Assembly (NCBI GenBank): GCA_965237725.1
Contig: OZ250151.1
Coordinates: 806,001 to 870,000 of the forward strand
DNA from: G965237725 sp965237725
Lineage (GTDB): Bacteria; Pseudomonadota; Gammaproteobacteria; Arenicellales; Poriferihabitantaceae
Reading direction: 5' to 3'
DNA length: 64,000 nucleotides
Shown here: one piece after another, positions 1-9,550 of the stretch
Layout: each line of letters begins with the position of its first letter
Position numbering within the stretch: the first letter of the stretch is position 1
Made by a program: the position numbers and the translations under genes
The notes under the pieces: generated by a model
What the model saw: only the letters and a program-made list of their open reading frames with translations
Told to the model about the DNA's origin: nothing
The model's database searches: none

Positions 1-134
1 TACTGTTTCGCGATAAATCGAATCTTGCATTTGGGCAGGCGAATTCAAAGCCTTAGGGTGTGAATCCGTTTTAAATTTTAGCGATTTTTGTATTGCTGAG
101 AGTGACCAAAATATTTCGCTAACCCCATATCCAA

Positions 135-545
135 TTACCCCTGCAACAATTCCCGCCCAAAAGGATAACTGCTTAGCAGCCGAATTCCCGATTTAGTAAT
201 CATCACCTGTTCTTCAAGCTTGACCCCGTCGGGGCCACCGATTTCACCTACATAAGATTCCACACACAGGGCCATGCCTGGAACGACAATACCGTCTTCG
301 CTGGTTTCATTGAAAAAGTTTCGACCCAAAATTGTTGGCCATTCACCATATAGGCTAACACCATGCCAGTTCATGGCAATGGTTTGATCACGATATTTCT
401 GCGCTCGAAGGCGCACTCGGACAGCCCGCGAAAACTGATCCCTGGCTTGTAGCTCGGCCAGGATACGCTGCAGTCGATATTGACTGAGGCGACATTCATC
501 AATCAAAGAAGCATCGAGATTGAGGTTTTCAAGTTGATCATTCAT
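135..545 (-). pseudogene. Internally deleted M24-family (Xaa-Pro aminopeptidase/ectoine hydrolase-like) peptidase remnant
   Basis: The 136-residue product ends like the C-terminus of creatinase-fold M24 hydrolases: HGVSLYGEWP (about residues 61-70), then PGMALCVESYVGE and KLEEQVMIT, which carry the glutamates that bind metal in this family. Full-length relatives are about 400 residues. The first ~35 residues (RLSQYRLQRILAELQARD) look like the N-terminal start of the same family, so the middle, including the metal-binding aspartates, appears to be missing. I infer an internal deletion that left the frame open, hence an inactive remnant. It follows the ceramidase-like gene by 20 bp on the same strand. 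A short unrelated protein is possible but less likely. Confidence 0.6.
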
Positions 546-565
546 TCCTCACATAATCCCTCGCA

Positions 566-1315
566 TTATTGTTGTGGCTTTTGCATTTTAACTAAAACAC
601 AAAATGCGCCGAGCGCAGCGGCAAGATGTTTAAGAGTATGCCCGCTGACTATTGACTCAGTCATTTGAAAAACCCATTCATCACTCAATTCAAAAATCTT
701 GGCAACAACATACAGTGCAATAGTCAGCCATAGCCATCGGGTTCCTGGGCCATCAAACCGCCAGATTACCCAGGGTAAAATCAGCATAGGGCCGAACTGT
801 ACGATGAGGTAGGGTCGAAGGTCGTCCACTCTGCTCCAGTAAATGACACTGGCAATACCCAATGCGATGAGCCAGGGAAAAAGTCGATAACCCAGCGACT
901 CGCTACAACGCTCAAAAACAATCAAGGCAGTAAAGGCCATGAATGCAACGGTGATGGGCAGGCGATCCCACACCAATGTCATATTGTTTGGCGACCAGTG
1001 ATAGAGCGAAGACCCAAAGCTCACTGCGAATATGCCCATAAAAAATACCGCATAGATATTTTTCACTCTATTGCCTGCGCCGAACTTGTTTTTGACCGAA
1101 ACCAAACCCCAGATTCCAACAACAAGGAATGCAATGTTGGAAAGTAGATTTAAGCCGTTGGGCAGACCAAACATTTCCCTCTGATCAATAAATTGGTTAT
1201 AGCGGGATGGTTGACCAACCGGGTCGGTTACAAACCAGGCCAAGATCATTAGCGGAATAAAGATTAGTGTGGCAATAAATTGTGCCCTTGATACATTAAT
1301 GAGTTTTTGATTCAT
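566..1315 (-). CDS. Ceramidase-like (CREST superfamily) integral membrane protein
   Basis: The 249-residue protein has about seven hydrophobic segments and the scattered zinc-site residues of the alkaline ceramidase/CREST hydrolases: S102 and H106 in SSLYHW, D117 in WDRLP, and H226/H230 in GHTLKH. This family hydrolyses amide bonds in lipids inside the membrane; the bacterial substrate is unknown. The start is an ATG with no strong ribosome binding site. The M24 remnant lies 20 bp downstream, so the two were probably co-transcribed. The family call is good; ceramide as substrate is only an inference from the family name. Confidence 0.75.
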   Translation of the reverse strand: MNQKLINVSRAQFIATLIFIPLMILAWFVTDPVGQPSRYNQFIDQREMFGLPNGLNLLSNIAFLVVGIWGLVSVKNKFGAGNRVKNIYAVFFMGIFAVSFGSSLYHWSPNNMTLVWDRLPITVAFMAFTALIVFERCSESLGYRLFPWLIALGIASVIYWSRVDDLRPYLIVQFGPMLILPWVIWRFDGPGTRWLWLTIALYVVAKIFELSDEWVFQMTESIVSGHTLKHLAAALGAFCVLVKMQKPQQ

Positions 1316-1596
1316 GGTTGACCAAATATATTTGATTGTTTGACGTTGACGCTACGATTTCAACTACTGATTAAACTTGGTCGAATAAAATTAATTGATC
1401 TTCTTCTGGGAACCGGGCGCGACTATAACTATCTGGAAATTTTAATGGAAAAGTGTGAATAAATGAGATCCAATTTTATTTTACCGCTAGGGTTACAATG
1501 CACCAAACCATATCTATTTCAAAGCCGTGTCATCGACATGCCGTAAAACCCAAGCCATAAGTGGAAAATCCTGAAAATGCAATAAGGCAAAAATCA

Positions 1597-2781
1597 ATGA
1601 AGTTAACCAATGGAAAACCAGCTGATGTCGATATGTCAGCGGTACAACTGCAAAAAATTATTTCAATGGCAAAAACCTGGATAAAACCAGGACTCCACCA
1701 AACCATAGTGTGTCTTGCCGTCCGCCATGGAAAAATTGTATTTCATCAGGGAATTGGATCATTAAACCCAGAACCAGATTCCCCTGAGATTAAACTGGAT
1801 TCGATTTTCCCGATGGCTTCATTGAGTAAGATCATTACTGCAACGTCTATCATGATTCTAGTAGAAGAAGGATTACTCAATCTGTATCGGCCAGTGAGTG
1901 ATTACATTCCCGAGTTTGCTGGAGAAGGCAAAGATCGGGTCATGATATCCAATTTACTGACCCATACCTGGGGTGTGGCAGATGAAGTGGTAGGTGATTA
2001 CATCGCCCAAAAACTTAATCAGGGGGTTAACGTTCGCCCCGCTCCAGATGGACTCCACCCATCTATTCATCAATATCTTGAACTTGGGTACGACATTCCT
2101 CTTTCCATTCCCCCTGGAACCCTCCATGGTTATAGTAGTTATGGCTATGAGTTATTGGGGGAAATTGTGCGTCGAGTCAGTGGACAACCCCATCACGAAT
2201 TCGCCAAACAACGAATCAGCGAACCGTTGGGGATGATCGATACCCATTTTGTCGTACCTGAAAATGTTCGAGATCGAATGGTCAGGCGGCCGGGAGATGC
2301 GCCATGTGCGGTATTCGAAGGATTACTGAAAGGCCTGGAAAGTCCCAACTTTCCCGACATGCCCTGGGCTCTGGGCGGCGCCTATTCTACAGTCATGGAT
2401 ACCGCAATTTTCGGGCAGATGTTTTTGAACAAAGGGGTGTATGGCAAACAACGCATACTGAGTCCGGCATCGGTTGCCAGTATGAGCCGGGTGCAAAACC
2501 CAAACCTGGGGGTTTGGGACGGATACCATAATAGTTATGCAGATTCCTGGGGACACGGTTGGGAGGTTCGTGGTGTAAAGAAAGGACCACTATATGGCTG
2601 CCTTCATTCGCCTTCTACTTTTGGCCATTCCGGGGCTGGCGGACAACTGATTTGGATGGATCCGGAATATGACTTGTTAGGCGTATTCTTTTCTGTTGAG
2701 TTGGGAACACGGGAGAATGAATACCATCACTGGAGCGCGGACTTGTTTGTCAATATGGTGACTGCCGCCATAGAAAATTAG
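1597..2781 (+). CDS. Serine hydrolase of the beta-lactamase (class C/esterase EstB) family
   Basis: The SxxK catalytic tetrad appears as SLSK (residues 75-78 from this start), and a GHSG triad-like motif lies near residue 343. The second motif is YSS (Y179) where class C enzymes have YxN. That pattern is common in esterases and peptidases of this family, so true beta-lactamase activity is doubtful. No signal peptide is evident, which points to a cytoplasmic enzyme. I prefer the ATG at 1597, with AAGG nine bases upstream, over the in-frame GTG at 1561, which has no ribosome binding site. The convergent LysR gene is not in the divergent ampR-ampC arrangement. Confidence 0.8.
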   Translation: MKLTNGKPADVDMSAVQLQKIISMAKTWIKPGLHQTIVCLAVRHGKIVFHQGIGSLNPEPDSPEIKLDSIFPMASLSKIITATSIMILVEEGLLNLYRPVSDYIPEFAGEGKDRVMISNLLTHTWGVADEVVGDYIAQKLNQGVNVRPAPDGLHPSIHQYLELGYDIPLSIPPGTLHGYSSYGYELLGEIVRRVSGQPHHEFAKQRISEPLGMIDTHFVVPENVRDRMVRRPGDAPCAVFEGLLKGLESPNFPDMPWALGGAYSTVMDTAIFGQMFLNKGVYGKQRILSPASVASMSRVQNPNLGVWDGYHNSYADSWGHGWEVRGVKKGPLYGCLHSPSTFGHSGAGGQLIWMDPEYDLLGVFFSVELGTRENEYHHWSADLFVNMVTAAIEN

Positions 2782-2854
2782 TCCAGCGAAACAAATGATA
2801 GGCTATCATAGATAAGGATCTACCAGAATTATTCCATATGGGTTATCACCGAAT

Positions 2855-3772
2855 TTAGTGTTTATCAGTATCCTTAAATTTTACTTCATCGGATTTCACC
2901 TGCTCCTGCAACCATTCGATAAACGCGGTCATTTGGGGTGTAACAATACTGTCTTCGGGATAGACAATATAATAGGCAAATTTTGACGGCTGAGAAATTT
3001 CAAATGGTCGAACCAACAACCCTCGGGCGACATCATCTTTTACCAACTGGCTTCTCGCCAGTGCAACACCATCTCCTTCGATAGCCGACTGAACCGCCAT
3101 ACTGGAGTCGGTATACACCGGGCCTTTGCCGGCATCAACCCCACGTCCATCCGCAGCCAGCAACCACTTTCGCCAGTCGCCATGTCCTTCATCGTGTAGC
3201 AACGTATGATGCTTTAAATCCTCTGGTAACTTTAAGGCATATTTACCGGTCATCAATCTTGGGCTACATACCGGATAAATTTGCTCATCGAGTAAATGGA
3301 TACACCGAAGACCTGGATACTTGCCTCCGCCATGGCGTATCGCAATATCAATATTGTCCCTTGCAAAATTAGTGAGTGATCTGGTTGGCGCCAAACGAAA
3401 ATCGAAATTGGGATAGGCTTTAATAAACAAGCCCAGACGTGGTACCAACCATCGGGTCGCAAATGAAGGCATGGTGGAGACAGTAAGTATGGGAAGCTCA
3501 TCCACACGCATCAGCTGCTCGGTACCTTGATGCAAAACTTCAAACATCTGATTTATGTATGGCAAGTAACGGCTACCCGCCTCGGTTAGCGCCAGGGATC
3601 GGTTGCCTCTTTTAAATAACGGTTTGCTGAGGAACTGTTCCAGTGATTTGATTTGGTGACTTATCGCTGCCTGGGTCACATGCAATTCATTAGCGGTTTC
3701 GGTAAAACTCAATGTTTGGGCAGCTACTTTAAATGCCCGTAGCGTGCTCAAGGGTGGCAGTCTTTGATTCAT
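2855..3772 (-). CDS. LysR-family transcriptional regulator, GcvA/AmpR-like
   Basis: The 305-residue protein begins with LPPLSTLRAFKVAAQTLSF, followed by a winged helix-turn-helix (about residues 20-65) of the GcvA/AmpR subgroup. The rest matches a periplasmic-binding-protein-like effector domain. It is divergent from the DUF1127 gene across 155 bp, so that gene may be its target. It converges on the serine hydrolase gene. The effector is unknown. Confidence 0.9.
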   Translation of the reverse strand: MNQRLPPLSTLRAFKVAAQTLSFTETANELHVTQAAISHQIKSLEQFLSKPLFKRGNRSLALTEAGSRYLPYINQMFEVLHQGTEQLMRVDELPILTVSTMPSFATRWLVPRLGLFIKAYPNFDFRLAPTRSLTNFARDNIDIAIRHGGGKYPGLRCIHLLDEQIYPVCSPRLMTGKYALKLPEDLKHHTLLHDEGHGDWRKWLLAADGRGVDAGKGPVYTDSSMAVQSAIEGDGVALARSQLVKDDVARGLLVRPFEISQPSKFAYYIVYPEDSIVTPQMTAFIEWLQEQVKSDEVKFKDTDKH

Positions 3773-3927
3773 TTGGATTGATAAATTTGAATAGTTATTT
3801 CGAATAAATTTAGCTAATGCGAGGCATGAAAATTGATCGTTTGTAGGTTATCTTATATCTCTATAAAGTAGCGTCATTGCTGATTTAAAGCAGATTATTT
3901 AACACAAGACCATGACAGGAGCAGATT

Positions 3928-4164
3928 ATGACAAATTATCCGAATGTATGTAAAGAAGTTTCTCTATTAGATCACTTTCCAGCCAGCGCCCCTGTGTTGA
4001 ATGGGTCAGGATTTCACGGATTGCTCACTAAAATTGCAATCTGGAATGAAAGGTCTAAGCAACGGGGAAGATTAACCGAATTGGACAGCCGATTACTTGA
4101 AGATATCGGGCTAACCGTGGAACAAGCTGACCTGGAATCGAGCAAACCTTTCTGGGTCAAGTAA
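3928..4164 (+). CDS. DUF1127 (YjiS-like) small protein
   Basis: The 78-residue protein has the DUF1127 signature in its second half: IWNERSKQRGRLTELDSRLLEDIG and a C-terminal KPFWVK read in separate stretches. Some members bind RNA and tune phosphate or carbon metabolism; the role here is unknown. An AGGAG ribosome binding site lies 7-8 bases before the ATG, and a strong intrinsic terminator follows at once, so this is a single-gene unit. It is divergent from the LysR gene. Confidence 0.85.
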   Translation: MTNYPNVCKEVSLLDHFPASAPVLNGSGFHGLLTKIAIWNERSKQRGRLTELDSRLLEDIGLTVEQADLESSKPFWVK

Positions 4165-4183
4165 CACCCAGAGATTTCTCTCT

Positions 4184-4222
4184 GAACCGGGACGAAGTGT
4201 AAACTTCGTTTCGGTTTTTTTT
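4184..4222 (+). terminator. Intrinsic terminator after the DUF1127 gene
   Basis: A hairpin with arms AACCGGGACGAAG and CTTCGTTTCGGTT, nearly fully complementary, is followed directly by a run of eight T. It starts 20 bp after the DUF1127 stop codon. Confidence 0.85.
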
Positions 4223-4380
4223 GGCCTGGGCTTTTTAATTTATTTCCTCTACTTTTTGAACTAACCTGTTTCAACAAGTCAAAAACCGCCATGCAGAGTG
4301 GTAAAGGGTTATGATTAGTACGTCCAGTGGCGTGGCTATCGTCACTACATTGCAATGAATAATTAATATCAATACGGTTT

Positions 4381-5622
4381 ATGGAACATTTAGCGCTAAT
4401 CGCAGTAATCCTGGTATTTGCCGGATTCGGGCTAATATCAAAAAGACTGGATTCTGCAGTGATCACGCCACCTATGATTTTTGTTACTGCGGGTTTTATA
4501 TTGAGCGGCTCAGGACTGGGTTTGCTGCATTTTGAACTGGATCAACACCTATTGAGGCTATTACTGGAAGTTACCTTGGTATTGGTCCTGTTTAGTGATG
4601 CTGCTCGAATCGACTTAAGAAAATTAAAAACCGATAGGGTCATTCCCCAGCGCCTGCTTCTCATTGGAATGCCCCTTACAATTTTGGTAGGCAGCTTATT
4701 TGCAATGGCGCTTCCCTTAGGATTAACTATTTGTGAAGCCGCATTGGTCGCTGCAATTTTAACACCCACCGATGCCGCGCTGGGTCAGGTCGTTGTGTCC
4801 AGTGAAAAGGTCCCCGAACCCATTCGCATCGGTCTTAACGTGGAAAGCGGTTTAAACGATGGTATTGCTTTACCTATAATTCTGGTATTTGCCAGCATCG
4901 CGTCCGCGATCATGACCAATGACAATCAGGAATGGCTAACATTTGCTTTGTTGCAATTATCCCTGGGACCATTGAGTGGAATCATTATCGGTTTTAGCGG
5001 TGCATGGTTGATAAGACGCGCTAATCAGCGCCATTGGGTTTCCCCTAGCGGTGAAGGAATAATTGCCTTATGTATCGCTGGACTTTGTTTTGTGGTTGCA
5101 GAATCCCTCCACGGCAATGGCTTTATTGCCGCCTTTGTTGGTGGTATCGTATTTGGAAATTACCAAAAGAATCAATGTAAATACCTGTTCGAATTTGCTG
5201 AGACCGAAGGGCAGATTTTTACATTGAGTACATTTTTTGTATTTGGTGCATTATTACTACCCATGGCATTACAGGATTTCAATTTGTGGTATTGGGTTTT
5301 TGCGATTTTCAGTCTGACAATTATGCGAATGCTCCCCGTATACCTTTCCCTAAAGGGGCTGAACATAAATTTCATGACCACACTGTTCCTCGGTTGGTTT
5401 GGCCCTCGAGGTCTGGCTTCAATCCTGTTTGTATTGCTGGTGATTAATGAAACCATATTGCCCCATCCACAGATTATTACCAACATCGTCTTTATTACGG
5501 TCATGCTCAGCGTATTCGCCCATGGTTTATCCGCTGCACCCCTGGCAAAGCGTTACGGTGAAAGTAGATCTGCTATCAGTAACAACAAAAACAACAATCC
5601 CCTGAACCAAGCTGGTTCATAA
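4381..5622 (+). CDS. CPA1/NhaP-type sodium(potassium)/proton antiporter
   Basis: The 413-residue protein has about twelve hydrophobic segments. LTPTDAALG (D131) and ESGLNDGIALP (N159-D160) are the cation-binding signatures of electroneutral CPA1 antiporters. It lacks the cytoplasmic regulatory tail of longer members. Likely role: exchange of protons with sodium or potassium across the inner membrane for pH and salt homeostasis. It is an isolated gene between the DUF1127 terminator and the Rieske-fusion pair. Ion specificity cannot be read from the sequence. Confidence 0.85.
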   Translation: MEHLALIAVILVFAGFGLISKRLDSAVITPPMIFVTAGFILSGSGLGLLHFELDQHLLRLLLEVTLVLVLFSDAARIDLRKLKTDRVIPQRLLLIGMPLTILVGSLFAMALPLGLTICEAALVAAILTPTDAALGQVVVSSEKVPEPIRIGLNVESGLNDGIALPIILVFASIASAIMTNDNQEWLTFALLQLSLGPLSGIIIGFSGAWLIRRANQRHWVSPSGEGIIALCIAGLCFVVAESLHGNGFIAAFVGGIVFGNYQKNQCKYLFEFAETEGQIFTLSTFFVFGALLLPMALQDFNLWYWVFAIFSLTIMRMLPVYLSLKGLNINFMTTLFLGWFGPRGLASILFVLLVINETILPHPQIITNIVFITVMLSVFAHGLSAAPLAKRYGESRSAISNNKNNNPLNQAGS

Positions 5623-5687
5623 TATTCTAGCTAGATAGTGTAGGGTAGAATCTAAATTGAAATTACATTTGGTCAGTAAAACAGAAA

Positions 5688-7301
5688 ATGAATAAATTAG
5701 AAATCGCGAACTGGAATGATTTAAAAGATCGAGAACCCACCGCTGTACGGATTTCCAATGTAGATTTGGTCATTATTCGATTTGACGAAAAGGTATCCGT
5801 ACTCTATGGCCGATGCGCCCATCGCGGGGCTTTAATGTCGGATGGATTTGTCCAGGGCGATAATATTATTTGCGGCTTGCATGGATGGGACTACAGAGTT
5901 GATACTGGAATTAGTGAATACAACAATTCGGAGATTCTGGAAAAGTTCGAAAGTTGGATCGATGACAATAAAATATGGGTTGATGAAGATGAAATCCTGG
6001 CCTGGGAGGCAAAGCATCCACAACCCTATAATCGTAATGCCTATCAAGGCTCTTATCAGGATCCTGTGGGAACCCCCGACGAACCCCACGTTAAACTAAT
6101 AAGGCAACTGGCTAATGATGGGCTGAGTAAGACAGGGCATCATGGACCGGTTAGTGCCATGGGGGTATCGCGTAATGATCTCCCGTCCTGGGATGATTTA
6201 CAATTTGTAGTCGGTCAACTTGCAACCCTACCCCTGTTGGATGATGTTGAAGTGGATAGCAGTTTCACTATCGGTCCAGAATCAAAAAAACCAATGGAAT
6301 TGAAAATTCCCTTGTTTGTATCTGATATGAGTTTTGGAGCGCTGTCTGAAGAGGCTAAAATAGCTTTGTCTAAAGGCGCTGAATTGGTGGGCACGGGGAT
6401 CTGCTCCGGCGAAGGTGGCATGCTGCCCGAAGAACAGCAAACCAACAGCCGTTACTTTTACGAGCTGGCCTCAGCAAGATTTGGTTTTGACTGGGAAAAA
6501 GTTGAAAAATGCCAGGCATTTCATTTTAAAGGTGGCCAGGGTGCAAAAACCGGTACAGGAGGTCACCTACCGGGGAACAAGGTTCAGGGTAAGATTGCGG
6601 AGGTACGCGGACTCAACCCAGGTCAAGATGCGATCTCTCCAGCGAGGTTTCCTGAATGGGATCAAATTGATCAAATCCGAGAATTTGCCGCAGAGGTTCG
6701 TGAACATACAGGGGGCATCCCCGTCGGCTATAAATTATCCGCCCAACACATTGAAAAAGATATTGATGCTGCGCTGGAAATTGGTGTGGACTACATCATT
6801 TTAGATGGCCGGGGCGGCGGTACCGGAGCAGCACCGCTCATATTTAGGGACAATATATCTGTACCCACAATCCCCGCATTGGCCAGGGCGCGGCAACATC
6901 TGGACAGCGCTGGTCGTGAAAATATTACTTTAATCGCCACAGGCGGGCTTCGCACACCTGCTGATTTTGCCAAAGCGATGGCATTGGGTGCAGATGGAAT
7001 TGCGCTTTCTAACTCTGCGTTGCAAGCCATTGGCTGCCTGGGCATGCGGGCGTGTCACTCCAATAACTGCCCTGTTGGTATTGCAACCCAGAAAAAAAAT
7101 CTGCGCGCGAGATTGATCGTTGATCAGGCTGCTGAGCGTTTGGCGCGATTTATGAACGCATCAATAGAACTGATGTCTATTCTGGCCCGGGCTTGTGGAC
7201 ACAATCGTTTGCAGGATTTTAATATCGAAGACCTGACTACATTCCATCGGGAAATGTCCCACCTCACTGGGGTTAACTACGGTGGGGTTGGTAAAAATTA
7301 A
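5688..7301 (+). CDS. Rieske [2Fe-2S] domain fused to glutamate synthase FMN (GltB-type) domain
   Basis: Residues ~5-105 form a Rieske domain with C43-x-H45 and C62-x2-H65, spaced normally. Residues ~140-537 are the FMN-binding central domain of glutamate synthase: SFGALSEEAK, KGGQGAKTGTGGHLPG, GRGGGTGAAP and CHSNNCPVGIATQ, whose cysteines match the 3Fe-4S ligands. There is no glutaminase domain, so this is not a complete glutamate synthase. It resembles stand-alone GltB-domain proteins whose ammonia or electrons come from partners. The next gene, 36 bp downstream, also starts with a Rieske domain. I infer an FMN oxidoreductase acting on an imino or amino acid, with electrons passing through the Rieske cluster. 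Confidence 0.85.
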   Translation: MNKLEIANWNDLKDREPTAVRISNVDLVIIRFDEKVSVLYGRCAHRGALMSDGFVQGDNIICGLHGWDYRVDTGISEYNNSEILEKFESWIDDNKIWVDEDEILAWEAKHPQPYNRNAYQGSYQDPVGTPDEPHVKLIRQLANDGLSKTGHHGPVSAMGVSRNDLPSWDDLQFVVGQLATLPLLDDVEVDSSFTIGPESKKPMELKIPLFVSDMSFGALSEEAKIALSKGAELVGTGICSGEGGMLPEEQQTNSRYFYELASARFGFDWEKVEKCQAFHFKGGQGAKTGTGGHLPGNKVQGKIAEVRGLNPGQDAISPARFPEWDQIDQIREFAAEVREHTGGIPVGYKLSAQHIEKDIDAALEIGVDYIILDGRGGGTGAAPLIFRDNISVPTIPALARARQHLDSAGRENITLIATGGLRTPADFAKAMALGADGIALSNSALQAIGCLGMRACHSNNCPVGIATQKKNLRARLIVDQAAERLARFMNASIELMSILARACGHNRLQDFNIEDLTTFHREMSHLTGVNYGGVGKN

Positions 7302-7337
7302 TAATGCGCATGAACCAAAACAATTGAGAAAATCTAA

Positions 7338-9326
7338 ATGGCTGAATCTAAACAGGACTACACCTGGCACAAAGTCGCTGCTCTGAATGAACTACCCGAG
7401 GGGAGGGTAAAGACAGTAACCGCTGAAACCAAAAGCATGGCATTAACCCATGTCAATGGTCAATATGCCGCAATGGAAAATCACTGCCCCCATCAGGGTG
7501 GCCCGTTGGGAGAAGGATCTATTGAACGCGGCAACGATGGCCAGTGCTGGTTGCGTTGCCCCTGGCATGGCTGGGACTTCGATCCTCTTACCGGTAAGCC
7601 ACCCGGCGGCCATGAAGATTCTGGCCAACAAATGTATCCCGTAGAGGTTCGTGACGATGGCATTTATCTTGGCCTTGAAAAAGAACCTGAAAAGCAACAA
7701 ACCATTTCCGATGTTATGGCCGAGACCATGGTGAACTGGGGAATAAAATCTGTTTTTGGTATGGTTGGCCATTCTAACCTGGGACTGGCTGAAGCACTGC
7801 GCTTGCAGGAAGTTAAAGGCAATTTGAACTATTATGGTATACGCCATGAAGGCGCAGCGGCGTTTGCTTGTTCGGGCTATGCCAAAGCTTCTGGAAAACC
7901 TGCGGCATGTTTAACCATAGCCGGACCCGGCGCGACCAACCTGTTAACCGGCCTGTGGGATTGTAAAGTTGACCGCGCCCCTGCTCTGGCCCTTACCGGC
8001 CAGGTTGATATTCAGGTGCTTGGACCGGGTGCATTCCAGGATATTGACCTCTCATCCGCATTTGACGCCGTTACAAACTACAGCCAGACGGTATTGCATA
8101 CCAGCAAACATGGGGAATTGATGAGCCTGGCCTGTAAAAATGCCATCGTTAATCGAGAACCTACGCATTTAATTTTTCCCGACGATGTTCAAACCCTGCC
8201 AGTCACACCTAAATCCAAAGTCGGACATCCCGATGGTCGAATGGGTGAACCAGAAATTACGCCATCCGAAACTTCCATAAAAAAAGCCATGGACATGATC
8301 CATGATCACAAACGCCCAATCATCATTGTCGGTTATGGCGCCAGGGAGTGCATGAGCGAAGTGACAGCACTGGCCGAAAAACTCAATGCTCCGGTTTTAA
8401 CCACATTCAAAGCCAAGGGCCAGATTCCAGATTCCCATCCATTGGCCGCTGGGGTGCTGGGTCGATCAGGTACGCCAATCGCCAGCTGGTTTATGAATGA
8501 ATGTGATTTGATCCTGGTTTTTGGTGCCTCATTTTCCAACCATACTGGCATCACCGAAAAGCGGCCCATCATTCAGGTTGATTTTGACCAGATGGCATTG
8601 GGGAAATTTCATCCGGTGACCCTGCCAATCTGGGGAGAAATCGCAACCACGGCGAATATATTTAAAAAATCGCTGAATAAAAAACTCGATACAGTGGATC
8701 AGCGGTTGGAAGTTGCTGAGCGCTGGGAAATCTGGCGAGAAGAAAAACGCAGTCGGCGATCCGATAATAATGATAAGGGTATAAACTCTGCTTTAATTTT
8801 TGACTCGTTGAGCCGCCTGGTTCCAGATAATGCCATCATCGCTGTGGATGTTGGCAACAACACTTATTCCTTTGGCCGTTATTTTGAATGCAAAAATCAG
8901 TCTGTACTCATGTCTGGGTATCTGGGTTCAATTGGGTTTTCTTTTTCTGCGGCCATGGGCGCATGGGCTGCCACCCAGGATATTGATTCACTCAAAGGCC
9001 GACCAATAGTCTCGGTTAGTGGAGATGGTGGATTTGGTCAGTATCTGGCAGATTTCACCACCGCAGTAAAATATGATATGAATATCACCCACATCCTGTT
9101 GAACAATAATCAGCTGGGAAAAATCACCAAAGAGCAAAGAGCAGCGGAATGGAATGTATGGCAGACCTCGTTGCACAATCCAAATTTTGCTGAATACGCA
9201 AAACTTTGTGGTGCTTTTGGTGAGCGGGTAGAAGAACAAAAAAATTTAGATAAAATTATCAGCAATGCTCTGGAGCATCCTGGGCCCGCCCTGGTTGAGA
9301 TATTGTCTGACCCGGACCTGATATAG
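7338..9326 (+). CDS. Rieske [2Fe-2S] domain fused to thiamine pyrophosphate-dependent acetolactate synthase/oxidase-like enzyme
   Basis: Residues ~8-112 are a Rieske domain (C50-P-H52, C74-P-W-H77). Residues ~120-662 are a three-domain TPP enzyme of the acetolactate synthase/pyruvate oxidase type: the proton-relay glutamate E171 in RHEGAAA, and a TPP/metal motif from GDGGFG (residue 562) to LLNN (~590). The family decarboxylates 2-oxo acids or joins carbon units. It lies 36 bp after the Rieske-GltB gene on the same strand and surely forms an operon with it. The N-terminal Rieske domain is unusual for this family and suggests electron removal from the TPP-bound intermediate. Substrate unknown. 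Confidence 0.85.
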   Translation: MAESKQDYTWHKVAALNELPEGRVKTVTAETKSMALTHVNGQYAAMENHCPHQGGPLGEGSIERGNDGQCWLRCPWHGWDFDPLTGKPPGGHEDSGQQMYPVEVRDDGIYLGLEKEPEKQQTISDVMAETMVNWGIKSVFGMVGHSNLGLAEALRLQEVKGNLNYYGIRHEGAAAFACSGYAKASGKPAACLTIAGPGATNLLTGLWDCKVDRAPALALTGQVDIQVLGPGAFQDIDLSSAFDAVTNYSQTVLHTSKHGELMSLACKNAIVNREPTHLIFPDDVQTLPVTPKSKVGHPDGRMGEPEITPSETSIKKAMDMIHDHKRPIIIVGYGARECMSEVTALAEKLNAPVLTTFKAKGQIPDSHPLAAGVLGRSGTPIASWFMNECDLILVFGASFSNHTGITEKRPIIQVDFDQMALGKFHPVTLPIWGEIATTANIFKKSLNKKLDTVDQRLEVAERWEIWREEKRSRRSDNNDKGINSALIFDSLSRLVPDNAIIAVDVGNNTYSFGRYFECKNQSVLMSGYLGSIGFSFSAAMGAWAATQDIDSLKGRPIVSVSGDGGFGQYLADFTTAVKYDMNITHILLNNNQLGKITKEQRAAEWNVWQTSLHNPNFAEYAKLCGAFGERVEEQKNLDKIISNALEHPGPALVEILSDPDLI

Positions 9327-9550
9327 GGATCTAACTACTGCACAATTGATTCAATATTTTATCGAATTCGGGAAAATAAAATTCCAGACTGCAAGCTTTT
9401 GAAACGCCTTGCGCTGACAAAAGTTATGATACAGTTATGAGCTAAAGAAAAAACTGGAGCCAACCACCCGAAAGTAACTTATTCTATTGGTAAGCCGGGA
9501 TAAGTCTGTCAACCGATTAAATGCGCGAATACTTTTAAAAATTTTTCAGG

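Noticed and set aside
1..198. Minus-strand frame open from about 198 to the window edge, with a membrane-like stretch (FWAGIVAGVIGYG) and an ATG at position 30
   Set aside because: It overlaps the end of the M24 remnant in another frame, has no start codon or ribosome binding site before position 30, and is cut by the window edge.
1597..3772. An ampC-ampR resistance pair
   Set aside because: The genes converge rather than diverge, the hydrolase has YSS rather than YxN and shows no signal peptide.
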